Source: Cryptomeria japonica
Lineage: Eukaryota > Streptophyta > Pinopsida > Cupressales > Cupressaceae
NCBI RefSeq assembly: GCF_030272615.1
Contig: NC_081409.1
Location: 475,100,573-475,164,572 of the forward strand
Reading direction: 5' to 3'
DNA: 64,000 nucleotides
This document shows positions 23,901 through 34,239 of the stretch, piece after piece (within the stretch, counting starts at the first letter, position 1; each line of letters opens with the position of its first letter). A program made the translations under genes and the position numbers. The notes under the pieces are model-generated. The model did not search any database. It had not been told where the DNA came from and was given only the letters and a program-made list of their open reading frames with translations.

Positions 23901-25112
23901 TCGAGAAGGAAGATGAGGATATCCCAGTAAGGGATAAACAAAAACTTATGGTAATTCTTAAATCAAGGAACATTGCCTTAGGTCAGAAAGAGGACAAGCT
24001 CATCTGGGATGGCTCCCTAAGTGGAGAGTACAACTCCAAGGATGGATACTCTCTCATCTCCAAATCATTTTTAAGACTTATGACTAAGCTTCCCTTGAAA
24101 CTTTGCTGGGATAAATACTGTCTGCCTAAGGCAGGTATCTTCTCCTGGCTTGCGGTTTAGAACAAGCTCCTAACTGCAGACAAATTCAGAAGAATGGGGT
24201 ATGAGGGCCCTAGTAGATGTCCTCTTTGCAAGGTAGATGAGGAAGACACCAATCATATCCTCCTTAACTGCCCCTTTTCTCACAAATCTTGGATCTGGTT
24301 CACCAACAAACTTGAATGGTCTACGGCCTCCCCCCACACCATCTTTGGAATGCTCAAGGCATGGCCTCTCCTTAGGTGTGGCTATCTCTTTGAAGGTTTA
24401 TGGACAACTCTTCCTTCTTCCATTATGTGGGAACTATGGAAGGAGAGAAATAGACATCTCTTTAAGATTGAAAAACTAGAGGTTCCCAGAATCATTAACA
24501 GGATAGAGTCAGCTATCACTGAGCTTGTGAACAACTGACTGTCATCAGGCACATTGAAGAATGCCTCTATCACTTATTGGGATGAAAAAATTGATAAAAC
24601 GTTGGGAAGGCTTATCCTTTCCTCCCTTTGTAGGAGATGGTCCTATTGCAAGTCTTCAATCTAGGGATGCATGTAGATGGCAGCCCCCAGGCGAAGGTTG
24701 GGTGAAGCTAAACTTTGATGGGGCATCCCATGGCAACCCAGGGCAAGCAGGGATAGGTTGTGTTGTTCATAATTGGGAAGGCAAGGAAATAGAAACCCTT
24801 GCCTCTCCGGGTGGCATCAACACCAGCAATTGGGTAGAACTTATGGCCCTGGTGGAGGGTCTGCATTTATGTAGGAAACTAGGAGTTAAGAACTTGGAAA
24901 TTGAAGGAGATTCGGCTATAATTGTCAATGCTCTGAGGAAAGGTAGTATGCCTAATTGGAGACTAAATACTTTTCTATCAAAAGCTCTTGACTTATGCAT
25001 AGATTTTGATAGGTTCACAGTCAATCATATTTATAGGGAGGGCAATAAAAGAGTGGATGAGTTGGCCAACTTGGGAGCCGATGGCATCAATCTATTGTCA
25101 GTGCCACCTTAA
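20914..25112 (+). pseudogene. LINE ORF2: endonuclease, reverse transcriptase, RNase H
   Basis: Starts at ATG 20914 (MKIITWNVRDLN). Endonuclease signatures are QETKM, NVYGP and GGDFNAI (to about 21360). Reverse transcriptase has DKAPGSNGFP near 22290, DITKAYDKVDW near 22677, GLRQGDPMSPFLF near 22847 and FVDDMMLF near 22992. zf-RVT has CPLC...HILLNC near 24218-24270. RNase H has LNFDGASHGNPG near 24711, WVELMAL near 24832, EGDSA and REGNKRVDELANLGA to the end. The enzyme would nick the target and copy its own RNA. The copy is dead: the frame shifts at an A-run near 22440 and again near 23530 and 24540. In-frame stops include 21442, 22001, 22675, 22756 and 24158. Confidence 0.92.
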
Positions 25113-25350
25113 GGCAACCCCCTCTTTTTTTGTGTCCTAAGTGGTCATTAGCATGTTTCTCCTTTCATCCCCTTATGTTTCTCTTGCCCAAACTCTGTTT
25201 TAACCCCCTTTTTATTCCTCTTCCTGCCCCCTGTATTTCTGTATAGATACTCAGATAAACATTCAGTTTAAATATGCCCATACATCTGTTCTCCCAAACT
25301 TTAACTCAGGTAGTTAGGCTCAATCCATGGTCGGATTGAGCCTAACTATG
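25113..25350 (+). other. LINE 3' untranslated segment with a perfect hairpin
   Basis: Pyrimidine-rich sequence after the RNase H stop. At 25311-25326 and 25333-25348 it contains a perfect 16-bp inverted repeat (arm TAGTTAGGCTCAATCC) around the loop ATGGTC, directly before the tandem array. Confidence 0.7.
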
Positions 25351-27915
25351 GCTGTTTCCTCACCAATACATATCTGATATCCATTGGGTTTTTATGTCAA
25401 AGAAACCTCGGGCCTCGGTGACCTCCTTTATTTTTCCACAGAAACACTTCTTCCATCGAAATAATCATGCCCTGTCGATGAATGGATCTATTGTCTCACC
25501 GAAGCCTTTCTTTATCCTCCCTTATCATCTTTCACCGATAAAGTCGCATCGGTGAAACCATGCGTATCAAAGGCATGCCTTTTAGCTTCCTCGAAACCTA
25601 TTTCCTCATTGATATCTTTTATTGATGTAGCTTCCTTTTGTCTGATCGACATTATTCTTTCGATGAGAACATTCCTTTCGGTGAGTTATGTTGCACCGAT
25701 GGTATTATCTCCTCGAAGACCTTTTCCCGTTGATGAAAACCATCTCCGCTTTCCTTGATATCTTTTGTCGATGGAATTACTATCTTTGATGAGTCTTTTT
25801 TGAAGTTCATCGACGCCTCCTTTCTTCGATGGCCCTTCTATATTAATGAGACATTGTTGGGTCTCATCAATATTATTTGAACTCAGATATCTTAATAGGA
25901 TGCATTGTTGTTTCCTCACCAATACCTATCTGATATCCATTGGGTTTTTATGTTGAAGAAACCTCGGGCTTCGGTGACCTCCTTTATTTTTCCACCGAAA
26001 TACTTCTTCCATCGAAATCATCATGCCCTGTCGGTGAATGGATCTATTGTCTCATCGAAGACTTTCTTTATCCTCCCTTATCATCTTCCACCAATAAAGT
26101 CGTATTGGTGAAACCATGTGTATCGAAGGCATGCCTTTTAGCTTCCTCGAAACCTATTTCCTCATCGATATCTTTTATCGATGTAGCTTCCTTTTGTCTA
26201 ATCGACATTATTCTTTCGATGAGAACAATCCTTTCAGTGAGTTATGTTGCACCAAAAGTATTATCTCCTCGAAGACCTTTTCCCATCAATGAAAACCATC
26301 TCCACTTTCCTCGATATCTTTTGTCAATGGAATTACTATCTTTGGTCACTATGGCTATTTCCTCACCAATACCTACCTAATATCCATTGGGTTTTTATGT
26401 CGAAGAAACCTCAGGCTTTGGTAACCTCCTTTATTTTTCCACCGAAACACTTCTTCCATCAAAATCATCATGCCCTATCGGTGAATGGATCTATTGTCTC
26501 ACCGAAGCCTTTCTTTATCCTCCCTTATCATCTTCCACCGATAAACTTGCATCGGTGAAACCATGCGTATCGGTGGCATACCTTTTATCTTCCTCGAAAC
26601 CTATTTCCTCATTGATATCTTTTATCGATGTAGCTTCCTTTTGTCTGATCGACATTATTCTTTTGATGAGAACATTCCTTTTGGTGATTCATGTTGCACT
26701 GATGGTATTATCTCCTTGAAGACCTTTTACCATCGATGAAAACCATCTCCACTTTCCTTGATATCTTTTGTCATGGAATTTCTGTATTCGATCACTATGG
26801 CTATTTTCCTCACTGATTCCTATCTGATATCCATTGGGTTTTTATGTCGAAGAAACCTCAAGCTTCAGTGACCTCCTTTATTTTTCCACCGAAACACTTC
26901 TTCCATCAAAATCATCATGCCCTGTCAGTGAATGGATCTATTGTCTCACCGAAGCCTTTCTTTATCCTCCCTTATCATCTTCCACTTATAAAGTTGCATC
27001 GGTGAAACCATGCGTATCGAAGGCATGTCTTTTAGATTCCTCGAAACCTATTTCCTCATCGATATCTTTTGTCAATGTAGCTTCCTTTTGTTTGATCGAC
27101 ATTATTCTTTCGATGAGAACATTCCTTTTGGTGAGTTATGTTGCACCGATGGTAGTATCTCCTCGAAGACCTTTTCCTGTCAATGAGAACCATCTCCGCT
27201 TTCCTCGATATCTTTTGTTGTTGGAATTACTATCTTTGATGAGTCTTTTTTGAAGTTCATCGGTGCTTCCTTTCTTCGATGGCCCTTCTATATCAATGAT
27301 ACATCGTTGGGTCTCATCGATATTATTTGAACCCAGATATCTTAATAGGATGCTTGGTTGTTTCCTCACCAATACCTATCTGATATCCATTGGGTTTTTA
27401 TGTCGAAGAAACCTCAGGCTTCGGTGACCTCCTTTATATTTTGACCAAAACACTTCTTCCATTGAAATCACCATGCCCTATCGGTGAATGGATCTATTGT
27501 CTTAATGAAGCCTTTCTTTATCCTCCCTTATCATCTTCCACCGATAAAGTCACATCGGGGAAACCATGCATATCGGAGGCATGCCCTTTAGCTTCCTCGA
27601 AACCCATTTCCTCATCGATATCTTTTATCGATGTAGCTTCCTTTTGTCTGATCGACATTATTCTTTCGATGAGATCATTCCTTTCAGTGATTCCTTTTTA
27701 TGTTGCACCGATGGTATTATATCCTTGAAGACCTTTTCCCGTCGATGAAAACCATCTTCGCTTTCCTTGATATCTTTTGTCGATGGAATTACTGTCTTCT
27801 ATGAGTCTTTTCTAAAGTTCATCGGCGCTTCCTTTCTTTGATGGCCCTTCTATATCGATGAGACATCGTTGGGTCTCATCGATATTATCTGAACCCGGAT
27901 ATCTTAATAGGATGC
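25351..27915 (+). repeat. five-copy 450-560-bp tandem repeat array
   Basis: Copies start near 25351, 25907, 26353, 26809 and 27357 with a TTTCCTCACCAATACCTATC-like opening. Copies 1, 4 and 5 are about 550 bp and end CTTAATAGGATGC. Copies 2 and 3 are about 450 bp and lack the last 100 bp. Each copy is built from many variants of TCGATGA, TCGGTGA and ATCGATATC, suggesting an older, shorter monomer. Frames of 110-146 codons starting MGFYVEETS recur in each copy, but several frames and both strands are open, so I treat them as by-products. Confidence 0.85.
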
Positions 27916-28911
27916 TATTACACCCGCTTGTTGACTTGTGGGATACCATGGTATTAATGAAAATGATGATTTCTTTTAACAATAGGGTGCTTTTATAATT
28001 TAAGTCCACAGATAATCATTCAAATTTGATGCTCAATAGGTGGCATCACTTATCTTCCTTTAAACTCCTAAATTTAGCTTTTTTAGTCTTTTCGCTCTGC
28101 TAGGATAAGCTTTAAGACTAGAATGAGGCAATACCTTACATTATGAGCATAGGTATATAAACGTGCTAGCATATCTCACTCCCGGATATATGTGATCATG
28201 GATATATAGGTATTATTATTTATGTAGATATTGCCTTCTTTTAGAACTAACACTTACCTAGCTATCCTCATCTCTATTTTACCTAGCTCTCGAACCATAT
28301 TCTTTAAGATGGTAGCTCCCCGCAATCTCTTTGCAGGAATATTTATGGAATTCACCTCGTTAATATTTATTGAGTTTATGCTCTTCGATGGGTAACCACT
28401 CTCGCATTATGTTTTTGGAGATTTTTTGAGACTAATATTTTGAGTTGTGTATCCTAACAGGGTGACCATCCAGACAGGTATGATATATTGTATAAGACCT
28501 GTTCGGTTTTCCTTTTCCTAACATTCTGGTGAGAGATTTTCTCAAGATTTTGTGCAGCATAAGGATCAGAGCAAGCTTAACCCTATGTTTCAGGAATAGC
28601 AAGAATTGTCGCCCACAAATAGAAGCATCACCCCAAGAGATGGGCAATCTGCTGCTCAACTTTACACAGAGGATTTCTACATACAATCTTCATTATTTTG
28701 GACATGTTCCCTTTCTGATCTTGTATCTCTATTTTGTATTGCATTCTTAATTTTTTCTGATCCTTGAGGGATCTGGGCTAGACCGGAGGTTTTCTTCCCT
28801 CCATTATTTCCTACCGGAGCCCACATCGAATGGAGGTGTAAATGTAAATCTATCTATTTTTAAATTAATAAAATTCTTTGGCCTCGGCCTTTTATCGATA
28901 AAAAAAAAAGA
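27916..28911 (+). other. LINE-like 3' tail ending in poly-A
   Basis: No coding frame. The end reads AATAAAATTCTTTGGCCTC, GGCCTTTTATCGAT, then nine A. This is a LINE-style 3' end. Confidence 0.6.
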
Positions 28912-29715
28912 ATGTAAATGTGTAAAATTGATATTAAATTAGGACATATATGTGTAATAATTGAAGAGTGGTCTGAACCACTAAGTGATGTGTTGTGAAC
29001 TATTTAACTTGTATGTACCTAGAAGTACATGGTGTGAACTATTTAGTACATAGTATTAAGTTTAGTTTTTTCATTTGATATTAATTAACAAGTGTGATTT
29101 TTATATTGTTCATGGCTTGCACAGTGGAGTGGATATAATATATTGTTTGAACATATTCTTCTAAATTAATGCATATCTATTGTATACATGTTACATGTAG
29201 TAAAATTTAAAATTTAAAATTTAAATTATAAACATATCAATATTTTTTTAATCTATCTACATGTATGTATGTAAATTCAGTCACATATATATATAAATTT
29301 GAAAGTTTTAAAGAACATGTGCATTCAATCATATATATAATTATCTAAATAAAAATGATGTGATATATTTAATCCAGGATCAAATGCACAAACTATACAT
29401 TTATATATAAAGTATAATCTAACCATACATGCACATGATATATATAATCCACTCCATCAAACACAAACTGTATAAAGTACATATAATCTAACATGTACAT
29501 GTGCATGAAATATATAATCTAATCAAAGACAAATTGTATAAAGTATAATCTAGTCTAAACTTCATACATGCATGAAATATATAATCTGATCAAACACAAA
29601 CTATATAAAGTATAATCTAGTCTAAACTTCATACATGCATGAATATATATAATATGAAAGTCTATAAAAGATATAAAAATGAGCTATAAATTCCAACAAA
29701 TCAACATGCATAATG
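28912..29715. other. AT-rich spacer with short repeats
   Basis: No gene. Repeats of TATAAAGTATAATCTA and CATACATGCATGAAATATAT recur between about 29390 and 29650. Confidence 0.5.
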
Positions 29716-30003
29716 TCAGCCATGAACAGAGCAACCATCTGAGGGAGAGTCTTGGTGAGAGTCTAGATGTCCAATAGACCCTTGCAAAAGTAGAATTTAT
29801 TTAAACATTAAATATAGATCTCTATAGACACATGTACATCAAATCCGAATAGAGTTCAATTAAAATAAAAATATAAATTGTAATGCACATACATACATGT
29901 ACATATATACAAAAAACCATAACTAACATGTCCACTAACAACATCGAAAGAATCTCTCCTACATACACGCTCATAGCTCAAGCTAGGAGTGGCATGAGCT
30001 AAT

Positions 30004-30096
<93 letters not shown>

Positions 30097-31791
30097 CATA
30101 CATACATACATGCATACATACACACATACATACATACATACATCTATGTATGTATGTATGTATGTATGTATGTATTTAAGGATTAGTCTAGGATCAATTT
30201 AAATGATACAAATTAACTTAGAACTATTATTTATTAAATGATCTACATATAGATTTATCATACATTACAACATGTATACATGTCTTGTAAAAATTTAAAC
30301 GCACATGTATGTACATACCGGTGTATCAGGAGTAGGTTGTATAGTCTGATCATGTCCTGTGATCATATCAACCACATCACTCGTGCCTGCATATCTCTCT
30401 CTGGTTGTATGTATGACTGAGGAGTGTAAGGGGCTAACTAGATGACTAGGCATTGTGGATGAAGTGTCTAACTATAGTAGCATATCCATAAACCCAGTAT
30501 GGCTCAAACCTCACAACTGCTCCTCAAATGAATCCAAGACCTCGTCTGTGATATGGACCTGATCAACTCATATCTCCTCCTCTATAGCAATAGAGTGATC
30601 TATAGGTGGGTCAGTGCTCGGAGCATACATAGAGTGATGAGAATAGTGTGACTACCTTGGGGTATGCGTTGATGCAGCAGTAGCCTACCCATCTCTGAGA
30701 ATCTCCTCTCTAACATCAGCCAATGGTATCCCAAGTTGAGATGAAATAAAATGGTAAGAATGTAGAAAGTCCTCGGCTAAATACTGCGACATCTGTACAT
30801 GTCTACTACCTCTGACTATAGCTGCTACCTCATCTGGGGAGGGGATGCCAACAGTAATATACTGATCATCTGAAGCCACCCCGTGACTAGAAGATGCATG
30901 ATCTATGGATGATCTCGAACATGGTTGGCTCATCATATATTTGCCTAGCCTATTAGATGATATGGTGGCTATTGTTGATGCAATCTGTCCAATCCTATCA
31001 ATTGCTTCTCTCTGAGAAGCAATCACAACGTGATCCTCTATGGGGGCTAGGGATGGGACTACTACAAGAAATCTCTGGCCAATAAGGTCCCTGTGTCTAG
31101 GCAGAGCTCTATCACGCCTATGATATGCATCTCTATCAGCAATCCCACCCCTCCCCTATCCATAATATGCTGGAATATCAAGGTAGTTTGGTTTCATCTA
31201 ACAATGAATCTCAGCAAATAACTAATGTGCAAAGTATAATGATATCTGGTCATTATTAGGACAATGACCATGGGCAGCTAAGAAGCATGGGTAAATCAAT
31301 GATGCAACCTATGGGTCGATACTTCTCCTGACTTGATATCCTCTCACCTTGCTCTTCTCCTAATACTGTGGAAAGCATCTCTCCTTAATGGTCTCCTTCA
31401 AGACCACCCTCACCACATCAACAAAAGAATAAGGACCCCTCACCTCACTCCTCAATTGTCTATAAATATCCTCTATAACCTCAGGTGAGAATGAGGTGTG
31501 AGAAACTAAGCGGTCCCTCAATGTCTGCAAACTATCAAAAATGGATGTGCATGTACTCTTGTACATGCCATCAACATAGGGGTCATCTAATATGACCCTC
31601 AACCTATGCAGCTCACGATCATTGTACTAGAAAATGGTAGCAATGTTGGGCAACGAGGGATCCTGGTGTGGAGGATCTATATCGTCAATATGTGGCTCCT
31701 AATTAGGAGCCTGTGCAGGTGGATCCTGATCAGGAGCTTGTGTAGGTGGATCCTGATTAGGAGCCTGTGAAGGTATATCCTAGGATGCCAT
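29716..31791 (-). pseudogene. unidentified accessory gene of the TIR element, broken
   Basis: Minus strand, ATG at 31791. The first exon is one uninterrupted frame from 31791 to about 30320: a tandem QAP-N/D-QDPP repeat, then a helical domain (LRVILDDPYVDGMYKS, LQTLRDRLVSH, FSPEVIEDIYRQLRSEV), then a serine-rich tail. It is broken by 13 stops, of which 11 are TAG, two TGA and none TAA. A donor-like GTATGT follows, and likely exons at about 29999-29925 and 29780-29716 end in TGA. I do not recognise the family. Placed tail-to-tail with the transposase inside the TIR element, it could be a second transposition protein, or an unrelated gene carried along. Confidence 0.45.
30007..30176. repeat. 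long TA microsatellite flanked by TACA and TATG runs
   Basis: About 85 bp of TA, then TACA repeats, then TATG repeats. The last two are inverted copies and can fold back. It lies in the presumed first intron of the minus-strand gene. Confidence 0.95.
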
Positions 31792-32162
31792 CTATCTAGG
31801 TATGTCAAAAAGTTAAAATAAATACGTAAGCACACACACACATGAAGTGCATTCAATTTAAAACATTAAAAATTAAAATCAATTAAATTATAGAGAGAGA
31901 GAGAGAGAGATCATTTTCATGAGAGAGATATATATATATATATATAATCAAAATTTTAAATCTTTGAATACATAAAAATTCAAATATTTCAGAGAGAGAG
32001 AGAGAGATAACATATATATATATATATTTAAATCTTGAATACATAAAAAATTCAAGAACATGATATATATAAAAATTTTATAAGTCAATAACAAAAAAAT
32101 TAGACCTATATTCTATTGTAACGTATAAATAATTGTAGAGAGAGAGAGAGAGAGAGAGAGAT

Positions 32163-32207
<45 letters not shown>

Positions 32208-32440
32208 ATTCAAAATATTTCAGAGAGAGAGATAACATATATTTCAGAGAGAGAGATAACATATATTTCAGAGAGATAGAGAGATATATATTTAAATCTT
32301 GAATACATAAAAAATTCAAGAACATGATATATATAATTTTTATAAGTAAATAACAAAAAAAATTAGATCTATATTTTATTGTAACGTATAAATATTTGTG
32401 TGTATATCAAAATTAATTTTTTTGCTTGAAACTAAAACAT
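31792..32440. repeat. GA and TA microsatellites with a duplicated AT-rich unit
   Basis: Runs of GA (about 31893, 31990, 32135, 32220) alternate with TA runs. A unit containing AATCTTGAATACATAAAAAA recurs near 32030 and 32296. No gene. Confidence 0.8.
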
Positions 32441-32444
32441 GGGC

Positions 32445-33390
32445 ATTGATCCTAAGGGGAATGTCATATGTACACTAGGATATTATAAGGGATCATATGT
32501 GGTCCAAAGGGGTCATGCTTAGGACCACATATGACCCCTTAGGACACTATGTGATCCTAAGGGGAATGCCATATGTACACTAGTATGTTATAAGGGGTCA
32601 TATGTGGTCCTAAGGGGTCATGCATGTGTGACCCCTTAGGACCACATATGACCCCTTAGGACACTATGTGATGGACTAAGGGTATGTCATTCACACTAGG
32701 ATTTTATAAGGGGTCATATGCAGTTCTAAGGGGTCATGCATGTGTTATAACACATGTGTTACCCCTTAGGACACTATGTGATCCTAAGGGGAATGCCATA
32801 TGTACACTAGGATGTTATAAGGGGTCATATGTGGTCCTAAGGGATCACACATGTGTTAACACATGCGTGACCCCTTAGGACCGCATATGACCCCTTAGGA
32901 CACTATGTGATGGACTAAGGGGTATGTCGTTCACACTAGGATTTTATAAGGGGTCATATGTAGTTCTAAGGGGTCATGCATGTGTTAGAACACATGTGTG
33001 ACCCCTTAGGACTACATATGACCCCTAAGGGGAATGTCGTATGTACACTAGGATGTTATAAGGGGTCATATGTGGTCCTAACAGGTCACACATGTGCGTG
33101 ACCCCTTAGGACCATATATGACCTCTTAGAACACTATGTAATGCACTAAGGGGTATGTTGTACACACTAGGCTTTTATAAGGGGTCACATGCGGTCCTAA
33201 GGGGTCATGCATATGTTAACACATGCGTGACCCCTTAGGACCACACATGACCCCTTAGGGTCCACTATGCGATCCTCTATGGTCCTAAGGGAATGTATAG
33301 TGTCATCAGGGGCATATGTGGTCTTAAGGGGTCGTAAGGGGTCATGTTGTGTGTGTAATAGGATGTGAAAAGGGGTCACATTGTAGAGGA
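32445..33390. repeat. cruciform-forming palindromic tandem array
   Basis: Seven or more units of about 100-130 bp start with CCTAAGGGGAATG or ACTAAGGGGTATG variants. Each contains inverted AAGGGGTCATATGTGGTCC blocks. The best hairpin pairs 32591-32620 with 32629-32658, a perfect 30-bp stem around an 8-nt loop. It lies about 0.9 kb inside the right TIR. Confidence 0.85.
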
Positions 33391-33897
33391 TTTATTCTAT
33401 CAAATTTGTTTAAATTTGTTATCTAAATTTTCTAATATTTTTTTAAATTAAAATTTATTAATTTTTCTAACATTTTAATTTATTATATTTAGATTTGTAA
33501 CATTTTTCTAATTTTCTTTTTTTGCTAATGTTTTTCTAAGTTCTAATTTACTACCTTAGTTTTCTAAATTTTTCATAACATTTTTTAAAAAAGGTAAAAG
33601 AAAAATACATATATAGTTAATATAATTTTAAAAACAAATTGACATATTTCAATCAAAACATTAAATTATCAAATTTTTTTCTAAAATGCTAAAAAACAAT
33701 AAATATATAATTATTTAATTAAAAAAATAAATTAACAAACAAATTATTTATTAATTTTTGAATAAATTTAATAAAAAAAGACATTATTAAACAAAAAAAA
33801 GGGTTATTTTGTGCACCTTAAATAATGTAGGTCGAAAGATGAAATGTGAGACGCACTGGCTACTGCAGATAAGGCACGGTGATGTGATGCTGATGTC
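33391..33897. other. AT-rich spacer, no gene
   Basis: AT-rich with T and A homopolymers. Nothing coding seen. Confidence 0.5.
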
Positions 33898-34175
33898 GGG
33901 TTCGCTCTAACCCCCACTGGACAGAAAAAAAACAAGTTGGAAAATGACAGTTTAACTGTCGTTTTCAGAATTTATAGAAGTTTGAAAAAATAATTGTAAA
34001 TAGGGTTCGAGCGAAGGGGGGGGGGGGGGTTAGATTGAACCCCTTAAAATATTAATTTTTAAGGGGTTTGAATGAACCCCCATACCCACCCAGGATTCGA
34101 TCGAACCCTCATTCGATGCCGGGTTCACTCGAACCCAGAGGGGGGGCTCGCTCGAACCACCCCACTTCGTTCAAA
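33898..34175. repeat. right subterminal GTTCGAGCGAA motif cluster
   Basis: Variants include GGGTTCGCTCTAACCCC, GGGTTCGAGCGAAGG, GATTCGATCGAACCC, GGGTTCACTCGAACCC, GGCTCGCTCGAACC and CTTCGTTCAAACC. These are the same family as 3170-3345, in both orientations. A G run of 14 lies near 34017-34030. A short palindrome, GACAGTTTAACTGTC, sits near 33948. Confidence 0.65.
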
Positions 34176-34218
34176 CCACCCCCCAACATAATTCTCCACT
34201 TTCGCCAATTTCCTTTGT

Positions 34219-34236
34219 TGGCAAAAGTGGGAACCA
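34219..34236 (-). repeat. right terminal inverted repeat
   Basis: Reads TGGTTCCCACTTTTGCCA on the minus strand and is followed on the plus strand by TTAA-TGTG. A second GCCA/TGGC-flanked AAAGTGG-type stretch lies just inside (34196-34208), so the end may carry a doubled binding site. Confidence 0.6.
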
Positions 34237-34239
34237 TTA

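Larger units (their letters stand above)
20722..28911 (+). mobile_element. 5'-truncated L1-type LINE with long 3' part
   Basis: The end of ORF1, an ORF2 with endonuclease, reverse transcriptase, zf-RVT and RNase H, a 3' region and a terminal A-run (28902-28910) preceded by AATAAAATTC define an L1-type plant LINE. The element starts abruptly inside ORF1, as expected from incomplete reverse transcription. Whether the tandem array at 25351-27915 and the tail 27916-28911 belong to the same LINE is inferred from continuity and from the only clear poly-A end lying after them. I could not find a convincing TSD. Confidence 0.75.
2375..34236. mobile_element. putative giant TIR DNA transposon with nested insertions
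   Basis: The right end, read inward, is TGGTTCCCACTTTTGCCA. The left end has the same 18 bases with three extra T in the T run. Just outside are ATAA (2371-2374) and TTAA (34237-34240), consistent with a 4-bp TTAA-type TSD carrying one mutation; AAT or TA are alternative readings. The rebuilt target, CACA-WTAA-TGTG, is palindromic, and closing the gap joins two halves of a degenerate frame. Inside are a DDE-like transposase pseudogene, a second gene on the opposite strand, subterminal motifs and palindromic arrays. Subtracting the gypsy and LINE insertions leaves about 12 kb. TTAA targets are known for piggyBac, Kolobok and Sola3, but I cannot assign the superfamily. The short TIR is the weak point. 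Confidence 0.6.

Noticed and set aside
25351-27915. Repeated 110-146-codon frames as a protein family (MGFYVEETS...)
   Set aside because: Several frames and the opposite strand are also open, units have indels, and there is no domain or start context; they follow from the repeat's composition.
20722-28911. A TSD for the LINE
   Set aside because: Flanks share AAATGTA- and TAAATTAGG-like words, but both are common in the AT-rich surroundings and do not align at the borders.
29716-31791. TAG read as glutamine (recoding)
   Set aside because: TGA stops and frame breaks occur too, the pattern recurs in unrelated dead elements, and CHG deamination explains it without a new code.
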